Shown piece after piece: positions 8,062 through 19,049 of a DNA stretch of 64,000 nt. The number at the start of each line of letters is the position of its first letter. Position 1 is the first letter of the stretch. A model generated the notes under the pieces. It was not told the DNA's origin. It was given only the letters and a program-made list of their open reading frames with translations, and did not search any database. Origin of the DNA: Burkholderia latens (GTDB taxonomy: Bacteria > Pseudomonadota > Gammaproteobacteria > Burkholderiales > Burkholderiaceae). The translations under genes and the position numbers were made by a program. The stretch covers positions 558,001 to 622,000 of the forward strand of contig NZ_CP013435.1 in assembly GCF_001718795.1 (NCBI RefSeq), written 5' to 3'.

Positions 8062-9464
8062 CGATGCTCAGTCTCGGCGAAGCCGCTCGGCTGATTCCCG
8101 GTGCGACCGTCCACGGCGATCCGGCCGCCACGTTCGAGCGTGTGTCCACGGACAGCCGCACGGTCGGCCCGGGCGATCTGTTCGTCGCGCTGAAGGGGGA
8201 GCGCTTCGATGCGCACGATTTCCTCGGCGACGTGGCCGCGCGCGGCGCGGCCGCAGCGCTCGTCGCGCACGTGCCGACGGGTCTTGCGATACCGGCGATC
8301 GAGGGCGGCGAAACGCGTGCCGCGCTCGGCGCGCTCGCACACGGGTGGCGCAAGCGCTTCGCGCTGCCGCTCATCGCGGTGACGGGCAGCAACGGCAAGA
8401 CGACCGTCAAGGAAATGATCGCGTCGATTCTCGCCGCTGCAGTCGGCGCCGATGCGCGGCTCGCGACGGCCGGCAACCTGAACAACGACATCGGCGTGCC
8501 GCTGACGCTGCTGCGCCTGTCGGGCGCGCATCGCGTCGCGGTGATCGAGCTCGGGATGAACCATCCGGGCGAGACCGAAGTGCTCGCGCGCATCGCCGCG
8601 CCGACCGTCGCGCTCGTCAACAATGCGCAGCGCGAGCACCAGGAGTTCATGGCGACGGTCGAGGCGGTCGCGCTCGAACATGCGGCCGTGATCCACGCGC
8701 TGACGCCGGACGGTGTCGCGGTGTTTCCGGCCGACGATGCCTACGCGGGCATCTGGCGCGTCGCCGCGACCGGCAACCGGATTCTCGATTTCGCGCTGCA
8801 CGACGCCGACCGGCAGGCCGACGCGCAGGTCACGGGCCGCCTGCACGGCGGCGAGCTTGCGATCGACACGCCGTCCGGTGCGTTGACGGTGCGGCTGCGC
8901 GCGCTCGGCGAGCACAACGCCCGCAACGCATTGGCGGCGACGGCCGCGGCGCTCGCGGCCGGCATCGAGCTGGCAGCGATCAAGCAGGGCCTCGAATCGT
9001 TCGAACCGGTGAAGGGTCGTCTGCAGGTGAAGCAGGCGAACGTCGGCAGCCTCGCAGGCGCGACGGTCGTCGACGACACGTACAACGCGAATCCCGACTC
9101 GATGCGAGCCGCGATCGACGTGCTGGCCGCGCAACCGGCGCCGCGCGTGCTGGTGATCGGCGACATGGGCGAGGTCGGAGACGAAGGGCCGGCATTCCAC
9201 CGGGAAATCGGCGCGTATGCGCGCGAGCGCGGCATCGATGCGCTGTTCGCACTCGGCGACGCGTCGCGCGATGCGTGCACGGCTTACGGCGACAGGGCGC
9301 GTCATTTCGACGATGTCGGTGCGCTCGTAACCGCGTTGCTGGCGGCGGGTCACGACGCGCACGCGACGGTGCTCGTGAAGGGCTCGCGTTACATGAAGAT
9401 GGAGCGCGTGGTCGACGCGCTGACGAACCAACCCGCGACGGGCATGGCGCCCGCCGCCCATTGA
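8058..9464 (+). CDS. murF: UDP-MurNAc-tripeptide:D-Ala-D-Ala ligase MurF
   Basis: Encodes 468 residues. MurF adds the D-Ala-D-Ala dipeptide to complete the UDP-MurNAc-pentapeptide. Seen: an N-terminal uridine-binding region (STDSRTVGPGDLFVALKG), ATP loop GSNGKTTVKEM, ELGMNHPGE, and a C-terminal Mur-ligase domain with VVDDTYNANPDSM. The ATG at 8058 overlaps the murE stop; a second ATG two codons on is possible and would sit better from the AAGGGAGG site. It is followed by mraY after 16 bp. Confidence 0.96.
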   Translation: MTMLSLGEAARLIPGATVHGDPAATFERVSTDSRTVGPGDLFVALKGERFDAHDFLGDVAARGAAAALVAHVPTGLAIPAIEGGETRAALGALAHGWRKRFALPLIAVTGSNGKTTVKEMIASILAAAVGADARLATAGNLNNDIGVPLTLLRLSGAHRVAVIELGMNHPGETEVLARIAAPTVALVNNAQREHQEFMATVEAVALEHAAVIHALTPDGVAVFPADDAYAGIWRVAATGNRILDFALHDADRQADAQVTGRLHGGELAIDTPSGALTVRLRALGEHNARNALAATAAALAAGIELAAIKQGLESFEPVKGRLQVKQANVGSLAGATVVDDTYNANPDSMRAAIDVLAAQPAPRVLVIGDMGEVGDEGPAFHREIGAYARERGIDALFALGDASRDACTAYGDRARHFDDVGALVTALLAAGHDAHATVLVKGSRYMKMERVVDALTNQPATGMAPAAH

Positions 9465-9480
9465 GTAGAAGGAAGGAAGC

Positions 9481-10650
9481 ATGCTGCTGGCGCTGGCGCA
9501 ATGGCTGCAAGGAGACGCAAGCTTTTTGCGCTTGTTCACGTACCTGACGTTTCGTGCGGTCGGGGCCACCATCACGGCGCTCGGGATCGGGCTCGTGTGC
9601 GGACCATGGGTGATCCGCAAGCTGACGCAAATGAAGGTTGGCCAGGCCGTGCGCAAGGACGGTCCGCAGACCCACCTCGTGAAGTCCGGCACGCCGACGA
9701 TGGGCGGCGTGCTGATCCTGATCGGCATCGCGGTCGCGACGCTGCTGTGGGGCGATCTGACGAACCGTTTCATCTGGATCGTGATGCTCGTCACGTTCGG
9801 CTTCGGCGTGATCGGCTGGGTCGACGATTACCGGAAGGTCGTCTACAAGGATCCGCGCGGGATGTCGTCGCGCGAGAAATATTTCTGGCAGTCGGTGATT
9901 GGCCTGTTCGCGGCCGTCTACCTCGCGTTCAGCGTGTCCGAGGCGAACAACGTGCGCGTGTTCGACCTGTTCATGGCTTGGGTGAGGAGCGGCCTGTCGA
10001 TGGGCCTGCCCGCGCGGGCCGACCTGATGCTGCCGTTCCTGAAGTCGATCAGCTACCCGCTCGGCGTCTGGGGCTTCATCGTGCTGACCTACTTCGTGAT
10101 CGTCGGCGCGAGCAACGCGGTGAACCTGACCGACGGCCTCGACGGGCTCGTGATCATGCCGGTCGTGCTGGTCGGCGCGTCGCTCGGCGTGTTTGCGTAC
10201 GTGATGGGCAGCTCGGTCTATTCGAAATACCTGCTGTTCCCGCACATCCCCGGTGCGGGCGAATTGCTGATCTTCTGCTCGGCGATGGGCGGCGCGGGGC
10301 TCGCGTTCCTCTGGTACAACACGCACCCGGCGCAGGTGTTCATGGGCGACGTCGGTGCGCTCGCGCTCGGCGGCGCGCTCGGCACGGTCGCGGTGATCGT
10401 GCGCCAGGAAATCGTGCTGTTCATCATGGGCGGCATCTTCGTCGCGGAAACGCTGTCGGTGATGCTGCAGGTGTCGTGGTTCAAATACACGAAGAAGCGT
10501 TACGGCGAAGGGCGGCGTCTGCTGAAGATGGCGCCGCTGCATCACCATTTCGAATTGTCCGGCTGGAAGGAAACGCAGGTGGTGGTGCGTTTCTGGATCA
10601 TTACGCTGATGCTCTGCCTGTTCGGTCTGTCCACCCTCAAGTTGCGGTAA
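9481..10650 (+). CDS. mraY: Phospho-MurNAc-pentapeptide transferase MraY
   Basis: Encodes 389 residues with about ten membrane helices. MraY transfers phospho-MurNAc-pentapeptide from UDP to undecaprenyl phosphate, making lipid I, the first membrane step of peptidoglycan synthesis. Seen: [13 protein letters not shown] near residue 75, GWVDDYRK (the DD pair of the polyprenyl-phosphate GlcNAc-1-P transferase superfamily), NLTDGLDGL, and the late MAPLHHHFE motif. An AAGGAAG site precedes the ATG. It lies 16 bp from each neighbour. Confidence 0.97.
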   Translation: MLLALAQWLQGDASFLRLFTYLTFRAVGATITALGIGLVCGPWVIRKLTQMKVGQAVRKDGPQTHLVKSGTPTMGGVLILIGIAVATLLWGDLTNRFIWIVMLVTFGFGVIGWVDDYRKVVYKDPRGMSSREKYFWQSVIGLFAAVYLAFSVSEANNVRVFDLFMAWVRSGLSMGLPARADLMLPFLKSISYPLGVWGFIVLTYFVIVGASNAVNLTDGLDGLVIMPVVLVGASLGVFAYVMGSSVYSKYLLFPHIPGAGELLIFCSAMGGAGLAFLWYNTHPAQVFMGDVGALALGGALGTVAVIVRQEIVLFIMGGIFVAETLSVMLQVSWFKYTKKRYGEGRRLLKMAPLHHHFELSGWKETQVVVRFWIITLMLCLFGLSTLKLR

Positions 10651-10666
10651 AGGAAAGGTAACAAGG

Positions 10667-12190
10667 ATGTCTGGCGAGATGTTTGGAGATCGGCAGCGGC
10701 CGATGGTGCTCGTACTGGGGCTCGGGGAATCGGGCCTCGCGATCGCGCGGTGGTGCGCGAGGCACGGGTGCCGGCTGCGTATCGCCGATACCCGCGAGGC
10801 GCCGCCGAACCTTGCCGCGCTGCAGGCCGAAGGCATCGATGCGGAATTCGTCGGCGGGCCGTTCACGCCGGCGCTGCTCGATGGGGGCATCGAGATCGTC
10901 GGGCTGAGCCCCGGCCTGTCGCCGCTCGAGCCGGCGCTGGCCGCGCTGATCGCGGCCGCGAACGAGCGCGGCATCGCGGTGTGGGGCGAACTGGAATTCT
11001 TCGCGCAGGCGCTGCGCGCGCTCGGCACGAGCGGCTATCAGCCGAAGGTGCTCGCGATTACCGGCACCAACGGCAAGACGACGACGACGAGCCTTACTGG
11101 CCTGCTGTGCCAGCGCGCGGGCAAGAAGGTCGCTGTCGCAGGCAACATCAGCCCCGCGATGCTCGACCGGCTCGCGAGCGCGATCGACGATACGGCGCTG
11201 CCCGATGTCTGGGTGCTCGAACTGTCGAGTTTCCAGCTCGAGACCGCGCGCACGTTCGCGCCCGATGCGGCCGCGATTCTGAACATCACGCAGGATCACC
11301 TCGACTGGCACGGCAGCTTCGACGCGTATGCGGCAGCGAAGGGTCGGATCTTCGGCGCGACGACGACGCGCGTGCTGAACCGCGATGATGCGGCCGTGAT
11401 GAGGTTCGCGCCGGCCGCCGGCGCCGCCGACGCGGCGCGCACGATCACGTTCGGCCTGAACGAACCGGTGCAGGACGGCGATTACGGGCTGTCGCGCGAC
11501 AACGGCATCGCATGGCTCGTCGAAGCGGTCGACCGCGACGCGCCGGACGAAACGACGACGCCCCGTCGGCGCAAGCGCGACGGCGCGCATACGCCCGACA
11601 TCGCTCAAAAGCGCCTGATGCCGGCCGACGCGCTGCGCATCCGCGGGTTGCACAACGCGGCGAATGCGCTGGCCGCGTTCGCGCTTGCGCGAGCGATCGA
11701 CCTGCCGGCCGCGCCGCTGCTGCATGCGCTACGCGAATACCGCGGCGAAGCGCATCGTGTCGAAGTGATCGCGACAATCGACGACGTCGACTATGTCGAC
11801 GACAGCAAGGGAACGAACGTCGGCGCGACGGTTGCCGCGCTCGACGGGCTCGCGCAGAAGACCGTGCTGATCGCCGGCGGCGACGGCAAGGGTCAGGATT
11901 TCGGGCCGCTCGTCGCGCCGGTCGCGCGCTGGTGCCGCGCGGTGATGCTGATCGGCCGGGACGCGCCCGCGATTCGCGACACGCTCGCGGAAACCGGCGT
12001 GCCGCTCGCGGATCACCCGACGCTCGAGGCGGCGGTGCACGCGGCAGCGGGGCTCGCCGAACCGGGCGATGCGGTGTTGCTGTCGCCAGCGTGCGCGAGC
12101 CTCGACATGTTCAGGAATTACGCCCACCGCGCGGATGTATTCCGGGCGGCGGTGGATGAAGTCGCCATCGACAAAGGAGCGACGCCATGA
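10667..12190 (+). CDS. murD: UDP-MurNAc-L-Ala:D-glutamate ligase MurD
   Basis: Encodes 507 residues, longer than the roughly 440 of E. coli MurD. MurD adds D-glutamate to UDP-MurNAc-L-alanine. Seen: the N-terminal Rossmann-like [14 protein letters not shown] loop [21 protein letters not shown], and C-terminal [14 protein letters not shown]. The extra length includes a charged, low-complexity stretch near residues 300-325 ([10 protein letters not shown] region) between the central and C-terminal domains, probably a surface loop. The stop overlaps ftsW. Confidence 0.96.
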   Translation: MSGEMFGDRQRPMVLVLGLGESGLAIARWCARHGCRLRIADTREAPPNLAALQAEGIDAEFVGGPFTPALLDGGIEIVGLSPGLSPLEPALAALIAAANERGIAVWGELEFFAQALRALGTSGYQPKVLAITGTNGKTTTTSLTGLLCQRAGKKVAVAGNISPAMLDRLASAIDDTALPDVWVLELSSFQLETARTFAPDAAAILNITQDHLDWHGSFDAYAAAKGRIFGATTTRVLNRDDAAVMRFAPAAGAADAARTITFGLNEPVQDGDYGLSRDNGIAWLVEAVDRDAPDETTTPRRRKRDGAHTPDIAQKRLMPADALRIRGLHNAANALAAFALARAIDLPAAPLLHALREYRGEAHRVEVIATIDDVDYVDDSKGTNVGATVAALDGLAQKTVLIAGGDGKGQDFGPLVAPVARWCRAVMLIGRDAPAIRDTLAETGVPLADHPTLEAAVHAAAGLAEPGDAVLLSPACASLDMFRNYAHRADVFRAAVDEVAIDKGATP

Positions 12191-13470
12191 GCTGGTCCGA
12201 TCGCCTCGTCTCCCGTTTCAACGACCGGCGCGACACCGGCGGCAATGCCGCGGGCGGCCGCGTCGCATCGGCCACGCGCGCCGCGACCGGCGGCCTCGCT
12301 AGCGTCGTCAACGGCGTGCGGCCGAGCCGTTCGCGGATGCTCGACTTCGATTACTCGCTACTGTGGGTCGCGATCGCGCTGCTCGGGCTCGGCGTCGTGA
12401 TGGTGTATTCGGCGTCGATCGCGATGCCCGATTCGCCGAAATACGCCGCGTATCACGATTACGCGTTCCTGATGCGCCATTGCGTATCGCTCGTCGTTGC
12501 GTTCGTCGCGGCGGTGATCGCGTTCCGCGTGCCGGTGTCGACGTGGGACAAGTACGCGCCGCACCTGTTCCTGATCGCACTCGTCGGCCTCGTGATCGTG
12601 CTGATCCCGCACGTCGGCAAGGGCGTGAACGGCGCACGCCGCTGGATTCCGCTCGGCATTACCAACATGCAGCCGTCGGAAATCATGAAGCTCGCGGTGA
12701 CGATCTACGCGGCGAACTACACGGTGCGCAAGCAGGAGTACATGCAGAGCTTCGCGAAGGGCTTTCTGCCGATGGCGTTTGCGGTGGGCCTCGTCGGCGC
12801 GCTGCTGCTGCTCGAGCCGGACATGGGCGCGTTCATGGTGGTCGCGGCGATCGCAATGGGCGTGCTGTTCCTCGGCGGCGTGAACGGCAAGCTGTTCGGC
12901 GGCCTGGTCGCGACGGCGGTCGGCACGTTCACGATGCTTGTGTGGCTGTCGCCGTGGCGCCGCGAGCGGATTTTCGCGTATCTCGATCCGTGGGACGAAC
13001 GCTACGCGCAGGGCAAGGCATACCAGCTCACGCACTCGCTGATCGCGTTCGGCCGCGGCGAATGGTTCGGCGTCGGCCTCGGCGGCAGCGTCGAGAAGCT
13101 GAACTACCTGCCCGAAGCGCATACCGACTTCATCCTCGCAGTGATCGGCGAGGAACTCGGCTTCGTCGGCGTGCTGGTCGTGATCCTGCTGTTCTACTGG
13201 ATCGTGCGCCGCGCGTTCGAGATCGGCCGCCAGGCGCTCGCGCTCGATCGCACGTTCGCGGGCCTGATGGCGAAGGGTATCGGCATCTGGTTCGGTGCGC
13301 AGACCTTCATCAACATGGGCGTGAACCTCGGCCTGCTGCCGACCAAGGGACTGACGCTGCCGCTCGTGAGCTACGGCGGCTCCGGCATCTTGCTGAACTG
13401 CGTCGCGCTCGCGGTGCTGCTGCGGGTGGACTATGAGAACCGGGTGCTGATGCGCGGAGGAAAAGTATGA
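12187..13470 (+). CDS. ftsW: Septal peptidoglycan glycosyltransferase FtsW
   Basis: Encodes 427 residues. FtsW is a SEDS-family polymerase that uses lipid II and works with FtsI at the septum. After a roughly 55-residue cytoplasmic N-terminus come about ten membrane helices. SEDS sequence is clear: [54 protein letters not shown]. The gene overlaps murD and murG by ATGA, so all three are probably translated together. Confidence 0.97.
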   Translation: MSWSDRLVSRFNDRRDTGGNAAGGRVASATRAATGGLASVVNGVRPSRSRMLDFDYSLLWVAIALLGLGVVMVYSASIAMPDSPKYAAYHDYAFLMRHCVSLVVAFVAAVIAFRVPVSTWDKYAPHLFLIALVGLVIVLIPHVGKGVNGARRWIPLGITNMQPSEIMKLAVTIYAANYTVRKQEYMQSFAKGFLPMAFAVGLVGALLLLEPDMGAFMVVAAIAMGVLFLGGVNGKLFGGLVATAVGTFTMLVWLSPWRRERIFAYLDPWDERYAQGKAYQLTHSLIAFGRGEWFGVGLGGSVEKLNYLPEAHTDFILAVIGEELGFVGVLVVILLFYWIVRRAFEIGRQALALDRTFAGLMAKGIGIWFGAQTFINMGVNLGLLPTKGLTLPLVSYGGSGILLNCVALAVLLRVDYENRVLMRGGKV

Positions 13471-14570
13471 CCGCGTCGCGACGCACGCTGATGGTGATGG
13501 CAGGCGGCACCGGGGGCCACGTGTTCCCGGGGCTCGCGGTCGCGCACCGGATGGAGGCGGCGGGCTGGCGCGTCGTGTGGCTCGGCAATCCGGCCGGGAT
13601 GGAAGCGACGCTCGTGCCGAAGCACGGCATTCCGATGGAATACGTCCGCTTCGGCGGGCTGCGCGGCAAGGGCCTGAAGACCAAGCTGACGCTGCCGTTG
13701 AACCTGCTGCGCGCATGCTGGCAAAGCCTCGGTGCGTTGCGCCGCGTGCGGCCGGACGTCGTGCTCGGGATGGGCGGGTACATCACGTTCCCGGCGGGCG
13801 TGATGAGCGCGTTGTCGGGCCGCCCGCTCGTGCTGCACGAACAGAATTCGATCGCCGGGCTCGCGAACAAGGTGCTCGCGAAGTTCGCGAAGCGTGTGCT
13901 GGTCGCGTTCCCCGATGCACTGCCGCACGCGGAATGGACCGGCAACCCGATTCGCGCGGAACTTGCGCGCACGGAAGCGCCCAAAGCACGCTATGCGTCG
14001 CGCAGCGGCCCGCTGAACGTGCTGGTGGTCGGCGGCAGCCTCGGCGCCGCGGCGCTGAACGAAGTCGTGCCGCGCGCCCTGGCGCTGCTGGCGCCGGGCG
14101 AGCGTCCGCGCGTCGTGCATCAGGCCGGTGCGAAGCATATCGACGCGCTGAAGGCGAACTACGAAGCGGCCGGTTTCGCGGCAGGCGACGACGTGCGCCT
14201 CGTGCCGTTCATCGACGATATGGCGAGCGCGTATGCAGCCGCGGATCTGGTGATCTGCCGCTCCGGCGCGATGACGGTGTCGGAGATCGCGGCGGTTGGC
14301 GTCGCGGCGCTGTTCGTGCCATTCCCGTACGCGGTCGACGATCACCAGACGACCAACGCCGCCTTCCTCGCCGATGCGGGAGCGGCGGTGCTGGTGCAAC
14401 AGCGCGACCTGTCGGCCGAACTGCTCGCCGACTGGCTGCGCGGCCAGTCGCGGGCGTCGCTCGCGGACATGGCGGAGCGTTCGCGCTCATTGGCGAAGCC
14501 CGAGGCCACCGACGAAGTCGCGCGCATTTGCGCGACGGTGGCCGGCGCGAACCTGGAAATACTGCAATGA
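13467..14570 (+). CDS. murG: Lipid II synthase MurG (GlcNAc transferase)
   Basis: Encodes 367 residues. MurG, a peripheral GT-B glycosyltransferase on the inner face of the membrane, transfers GlcNAc from UDP-GlcNAc to lipid I. Seen: the N-terminal G-loop [34 protein letters not shown] (second half of the acceptor site), and the C-terminal [15 protein letters not shown] and [12 protein letters not shown] donor-binding motifs. A GGAGG site precedes the ATG. It overlaps ftsW and murC by 4 bp. Confidence 0.97.
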   Translation: MTASRRTLMVMAGGTGGHVFPGLAVAHRMEAAGWRVVWLGNPAGMEATLVPKHGIPMEYVRFGGLRGKGLKTKLTLPLNLLRACWQSLGALRRVRPDVVLGMGGYITFPAGVMSALSGRPLVLHEQNSIAGLANKVLAKFAKRVLVAFPDALPHAEWTGNPIRAELARTEAPKARYASRSGPLNVLVVGGSLGAAALNEVVPRALALLAPGERPRVVHQAGAKHIDALKANYEAAGFAAGDDVRLVPFIDDMASAYAAADLVICRSGAMTVSEIAAVGVAALFVPFPYAVDDHQTTNAAFLADAGAAVLVQQRDLSAELLADWLRGQSRASLADMAERSRSLAKPEATDEVARICATVAGANLEILQ

Positions 14571-15964
14571 AACACATCGTCAAACACATTCATTTCGTCG
14601 GAATCGGCGGCGCGGGCATGAGCGGCATTGCCGAAGTGCTCGTCAATCTCGGCTACGAGGTCAGCGGCTCGGATTTGGCGCGCAACGCGGTGACCGATCG
14701 TCTGCAGGCGCTCGGCGCACGCATCGCGATCGGCCACGACGCGGCGAACATCGCCGGCGCGAACGCGGTCGTCGTATCGACTGCCGTGCGTTCGGACAAT
14801 CCGGAAGTGCTGGCCGCGCGCCATCAGCGCGTGCCGATCGTGCAGCGCGCGGTGATGCTCGCGGAGCTGATGCGCCTGAAGCAGGGGATCGCGATTGCCG
14901 GCACGCACGGCAAGACCACGACGACGAGCCTCGTCGCGAGCGTGCTCGCGGCGGGCGGGCTGGACCCGACCTTCGTGATCGGCGGCCGGCTGATCAGTGC
15001 TGGCGCGAACGCGCGGCTCGGCACGGGCGATTTCATCGTCGCCGAAGCCGACGAGTCGGACGCGTCCTTCCTGAATCTGTATCCGGTGATCGAAGTCATC
15101 ACGAACATCGACGCCGACCACATGGATACCTACGGCCACGATTTCGCGCGGCTCAAGCAGGCGTTCATCGAATTCACGCAGCGTCTGCCGTTCTACGGCA
15201 GCGCGGTCGTGTGCGTGGACGATCCCAACGTGCGGCAAATCATCCCGTTCATTTCGAAGCCCGTCGTGCGCTACGGGATGTCGCCGGACGCGCAGGTGCG
15301 CGCGGAAGACATCGACGCGCGCGACGGCCGCATGCACTTCACGGTGATCCGCGAAGGCCGCGCGCCGCTCGCGGTCGTGCTGAACCTGCCGGGCCTGCAC
15401 AACGTGCAAAACGCGCTCGCGGCGATCGCGATCGCAACCGATCTCGGCGTGTCGGACGACGCGATCCAGCTCGCGCTGGCGGAATTCAACGGCGTCGGCC
15501 GGCGCTTCCAGCGCTACGGCGAGGTGCCGAGCGCGGACGGCGGGCAGTACACGCTGATCGACGACTACGGCCACCACCCGGTCGAGATGGCCGCGACGAT
15601 CGCGGCCGCGCGCGGCGCGTTTCCGGGCCGCCGCCTCGTGCTGGCGTTCCAGCCGCACCGCTACACGCGTACGCGCGACTGCTTCGACGACTTCGTCAAC
15701 GTACTGTCGACGGTCGACGCGCTGGTACTGACGGAAGTCTACGCAGCCGGCGAGGCGGCGATCGCGACGGCCAACGGCGACGCGCTGTCGCGCGCGCTGC
15801 GCGCGGTGGGGAAGGTCGACCCGGTGTTCGTCGCGACGGTCGACGACGTGCCGGATGCATTGGCCGCGGTCGCCCGCAACGGCGACGTGGTGATCACGAT
15901 GGGCGCGGGTTCGATCGGCGGCGTGCCGGCGAAGATCGTGCAGAACACGCAACAGAAGGGATGA
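14567..15964 (+). CDS. murC: UDP-MurNAc:L-alanine ligase MurC
   Basis: Encodes 465 residues. MurC joins L-alanine to UDP-MurNAc, the first peptide step. Seen: the N-terminal [20 protein letters not shown] loop [32 protein letters not shown], and the C-terminal [13 protein letters not shown] and [11 protein letters not shown]. The ATG at 14567 overlaps the murG stop. The next gene starts one base after its stop codon. Confidence 0.97.
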   Translation: MKHIVKHIHFVGIGGAGMSGIAEVLVNLGYEVSGSDLARNAVTDRLQALGARIAIGHDAANIAGANAVVVSTAVRSDNPEVLAARHQRVPIVQRAVMLAELMRLKQGIAIAGTHGKTTTTSLVASVLAAGGLDPTFVIGGRLISAGANARLGTGDFIVAEADESDASFLNLYPVIEVITNIDADHMDTYGHDFARLKQAFIEFTQRLPFYGSAVVCVDDPNVRQIIPFISKPVVRYGMSPDAQVRAEDIDARDGRMHFTVIREGRAPLAVVLNLPGLHNVQNALAAIAIATDLGVSDDAIQLALAEFNGVGRRFQRYGEVPSADGGQYTLIDDYGHHPVEMAATIAAARGAFPGRRLVLAFQPHRYTRTRDCFDDFVNVLSTVDALVLTEVYAAGEAAIATANGDALSRALRAVGKVDPVFVATVDDVPDALAAVARNGDVVITMGAGSIGGVPAKIVQNTQQKG

Positions 15965-15965
15965 C

Positions 15966-16907
15966 ATGAGCGGGATCGATCCGAAACGTTTCGGCAAGGT
16001 GGCGGTGTTGTTCGGCGGCGAATCCGCCGAGCGCGAGGTGTCGCTCACCTCGGGCCGTCTCGTGCTGCAGGGCCTGCGCGATGCGGGCGTCGACGCGCAT
16101 CCGTTCGACCCGGCCGAGCGGCCGCTGTCGGCGCTGAAGGACGAAGGCTTCGTGCGTGCGTTCAACGCGCTGCACGGCGGCTACGGCGAAAACGGCCAGA
16201 TCCAGGGCGCGCTCGACTTCTACGGAATCCGCTACACGGGCAGCGGCGTCCTGGGCTCGGCACTGGGCCTCGACAAGTTCCGCACGAAGCTCGTGTGGCA
16301 GCAGACGGGCGTGCCGACGCCGCCGTTCGAAACGGTGATGCGCGGCGACGATTATGCGGCGCGCGCGACGGATATCGTCGCGAAGCTCGGCCTCCCGCTG
16401 TTCGTGAAGCCGGCGAGCGAAGGCTCGAGCGTTGCGGTGTTGAAGGTGAAGACGGCCGACGCGTTGCCCGCCGCACTGTCCGAAGCGGCGACCCACGACA
16501 AGATCGTCATTGTCGAGAAGAGCATCGAAGGCGGCGGCGAATATACCGCGTGCATCGCCGGCGACCTCGACCTGCCGCTGATCAAGATCGTGCCGGCCGG
16601 CGAGTTCTACGACTACCACGCGAAGTACGTGGCCGACGATACGCAGTATCTGATTCCGTGCGGGCTGCCTGCCGAACAGGAAGCGGAACTGAAGCGCATC
16701 GCGCGCCGCGCGTTCGACGTGCTGGGCTGCACCGACTGGGGTCGCGCGGATTTCATGCTGGATGCGGCGGGCAACGCGTATTTCCTCGAAGTGAACACGG
16801 CCCCGGGAATGACCGACCATTCGCTGCCGCCGAAGGCCGCGCGCTCGATCGGCATCAGCTATTCGGAGCTGGTCGTGAAGGTGCTGTCGCTTACGCTCAA
16901 CGACTGA
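15966..16907 (+). CDS. ddlB: D-alanine:D-alanine ligase
   Basis: Encodes 313 residues. It makes the D-Ala-D-Ala dipeptide used by MurF. Seen: [17 protein letters not shown] at the N-terminus, [23 protein letters not shown] (ATP-grasp) and the C-terminal [15 protein letters not shown] metal/ligand motif. The size and dcw position match the DdlB type. It starts one base after the murC stop and is followed by ftsQ after 19 bp. Confidence 0.96.
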   Translation: MSGIDPKRFGKVAVLFGGESAEREVSLTSGRLVLQGLRDAGVDAHPFDPAERPLSALKDEGFVRAFNALHGGYGENGQIQGALDFYGIRYTGSGVLGSALGLDKFRTKLVWQQTGVPTPPFETVMRGDDYAARATDIVAKLGLPLFVKPASEGSSVAVLKVKTADALPAALSEAATHDKIVIVEKSIEGGGEYTACIAGDLDLPLIKIVPAGEFYDYHAKYVADDTQYLIPCGLPAEQEAELKRIARRAFDVLGCTDWGRADFMLDAAGNAYFLEVNTAPGMTDHSLPPKAARSIGISYSELVVKVLSLTLND

Positions 16908-16926
16908 CGCAGGAACGGAACGACGT

Positions 16927-17679
16927 ATGTGGAACAACGTTCGCCAACTCAACCTTGCCGCCAGCGCGCTATACGCGCTGCTGCTGCTCGTGTTGGCGGC
17001 GGCCGGCTGCTACTGGCTGATCCAGCGTCCGACGTTCGCGTTGCGCGAAATCCGGATCGACGGCGACACCGAGCACATCAACACGCCGACGGTGCGGGCG
17101 GGCGTGGTCGGACGGCTGAAGGGGAATTTCTTCACGGTCGACCTCGACACCGCGCGGGCCGCGTTCGAGCAGATGCCGTGGGTGCGCCATGCGAGCGTAC
17201 GGCGGGTGTGGCCGAATGCGCTCGCTGTCACGCTCGAGGAGTACAAACCGCTCGGGACCTGGGGCAGCGCGCAGCTCGTGAGCGTCGACGGCGAGCTGTT
17301 CACCGCGAACCAGGGCGAACTGGATGAAGAACTGCCCGCGTTCGACGGCCCGGAGGGCAGTGCGAAGGAAGTCGTCACGCGGTACCGCGACTTCACGAAC
17401 TGGTTTGCGCCGCTTAAGGCGGCGCCGGAAGAAGTGACGCTGTCGGCGCGCTACGCGTGGACGGTGAAGCTGTCGAACGGCATGCAGATCGAACTCGGCA
17501 AGGAACGCACGAGCGAGACGCTGCACGACCGGAGCCAGCGCCTCGTCGCCGCATGGCCGGCAGTCACGGAGCGTTGGGGCAACGACATCGAGTACGCGGA
17601 CCTGCGTTATCCGAACGGATTCGCGATTCGTGCGGCAGGCATGCGGTTCCTGACCGATACCGACAAGCCCAAGAAGTAA
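16927..17679 (+). CDS. ftsQ: Cell division protein FtsQ
   Basis: Encodes 250 residues. FtsQ links the early and late divisome and binds FtsL-FtsB. A short cytoplasmic part is followed by one membrane helix (AALYALLLLVLAAAGCYWL, about residues 13-32). The POTRA domain begins FALREIRIDGDTEHI and continues with NFFTVDLDTARAAFEQMPWV, followed by the beta domain (SVDGELF). An AGGAACGG site lies before the ATG. ftsA follows after 26 bp. Confidence 0.95.
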   Translation: MWNNVRQLNLAASALYALLLLVLAAAGCYWLIQRPTFALREIRIDGDTEHINTPTVRAGVVGRLKGNFFTVDLDTARAAFEQMPWVRHASVRRVWPNALAVTLEEYKPLGTWGSAQLVSVDGELFTANQGELDEELPAFDGPEGSAKEVVTRYRDFTNWFAPLKAAPEEVTLSARYAWTVKLSNGMQIELGKERTSETLHDRSQRLVAAWPAVTERWGNDIEYADLRYPNGFAIRAAGMRFLTDTDKPKK

Positions 17680-17705
17680 CGAGAGATCACACGCAAGAGC
17701 ACTTT

Positions 17706-18938
17706 ATGAGCAAAGACTACAAGGATCTGCTGGTTTCCCTCGACATCGGCACGTCGAAGGTGGTGGCCATCGTCGCCGAGCTGAAGGGCGAGGGCCATTA
17801 CGAGGTGATCGGCCTCGGCCAGAGCGAATCGAAAGGTCTGAAGAAGGGCGTGGTGGTCAACATCGAGGCCACCGTGCAGTCGATCCAGCGCGCGCTCGAA
17901 GAAGCCGAGCTGATGGCCGACTGCAAGATCACCAACGTGTTCACGGGGATCGCGGGCAGCCATATCCGCAGCTTCAACTCGAGCGGGATGGTCGCGATCA
18001 AGGACAAGGAAGTCACGCAGACGGACGTCGCGCGCGTGATCGAGACCGCGAAGGCGATCAACATCCCGACCGACCAGCAGGTGCTGCACATCCTCACGCA
18101 GGAATTCATCATCGACGGCCAGGAAGACGTGCGCGAGCCGATCGGGATGAGCGGCATCCGTCTCGAGGTGAAGGTGCACATCGTGACGGGTGCGGTCAGC
18201 GCCGCGCAGAACATCGTCAAGTGCGTGCGCCGCTGCGGGCTCGAAGTGAACGACCTGATCCTGCAGCCGCTGGCGTCGTCGCTGGCGGTGCTGACGGAAG
18301 ACGAGAAGGATCTCGGCGTGGTGCTGGTCGACATCGGCGGCGGCACGACGGACATCGCGATCTTCGCCGAAGGCGCGATCCGTCACACGGCGGTGATTCC
18401 GATCGCCGGCGACCAGATCACGAGCGACATCGCGATGGCGCTGCGCACGCCGACGCCGGACGCGGAAGACATCAAGGTCGGCTACGGAATCGCGAAGCAG
18501 GCGCTCGCCGATCCGGACGAGATGGTCGAAGTGCCGGGCCTCGGCGAACGCGGTCCGCGCACGCTGTCGCGCCAGGCGCTCGCGGCGGTGATCGAGCCGC
18601 GCGTCGAGGAGCTGTTCTCGCTCGTGCAGCAGGTCGTGCGCGAGTCCGGTTACGAAGAACTGCTGAGCTCCGGCGTGGTCATTACCGGCGGCGCATCGAT
18701 GATGCCGGGCATGGTCGAGCTCGGCGAAGACATTTTCCTGAAACCGGTGCGCATCGGCGCGCCGGAATACGCAGGCGGCCTTGCCGACGTGGTGCGCAAT
18801 CCGCGCTACTCGACGGCGATGGGCCTGCTCGTCGAAGGAAGCGCTCAGCGCATGCGCGGCCGCAAGGTCGCCGTGCAGTCCGGCAACGCGGGGCAGATTT
18901 TCTCGCGGATGAAGGAATGGTTCCTGAGCAACTTCTGA
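17706..18938 (+). CDS. ftsA: Cell division protein FtsA
   Basis: Encodes 410 residues. FtsA is an actin-like ATPase that anchors FtsZ to the membrane and recruits downstream divisome proteins. Seen: VSLDIGTSKVVAIVAE (phosphate 1), VLVDIGGGTTDIAIF (phosphate 2), VITGGASMMPGMVELGE (adenosine motif), and a C-terminal amphipathic membrane-targeting helix ending RMKEWFLSNF. The ribosome-binding site is weak (only AAGAG), so translation may depend on coupling to ftsQ. Confidence 0.97.
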   Translation: MSKDYKDLLVSLDIGTSKVVAIVAELKGEGHYEVIGLGQSESKGLKKGVVVNIEATVQSIQRALEEAELMADCKITNVFTGIAGSHIRSFNSSGMVAIKDKEVTQTDVARVIETAKAINIPTDQQVLHILTQEFIIDGQEDVREPIGMSGIRLEVKVHIVTGAVSAAQNIVKCVRRCGLEVNDLILQPLASSLAVLTEDEKDLGVVLVDIGGGTTDIAIFAEGAIRHTAVIPIAGDQITSDIAMALRTPTPDAEDIKVGYGIAKQALADPDEMVEVPGLGERGPRTLSRQALAAVIEPRVEELFSLVQQVVRESGYEELLSSGVVITGGASMMPGMVELGEDIFLKPVRIGAPEYAGGLADVVRNPRYSTAMGLLVEGSAQRMRGRKVAVQSGNAGQIFSRMKEWFLSNF

Positions 18939-19049
18939 CGAACCGAATCGAAATTCGCGCTGGTGCCGGCGGCTGGCGCGCGACAGGGGGTTGCCCGATC
19001 TCCTGCCGAATAACGGCCGAGTAGTTCTATTTTCTTGACGGAGGCAACA

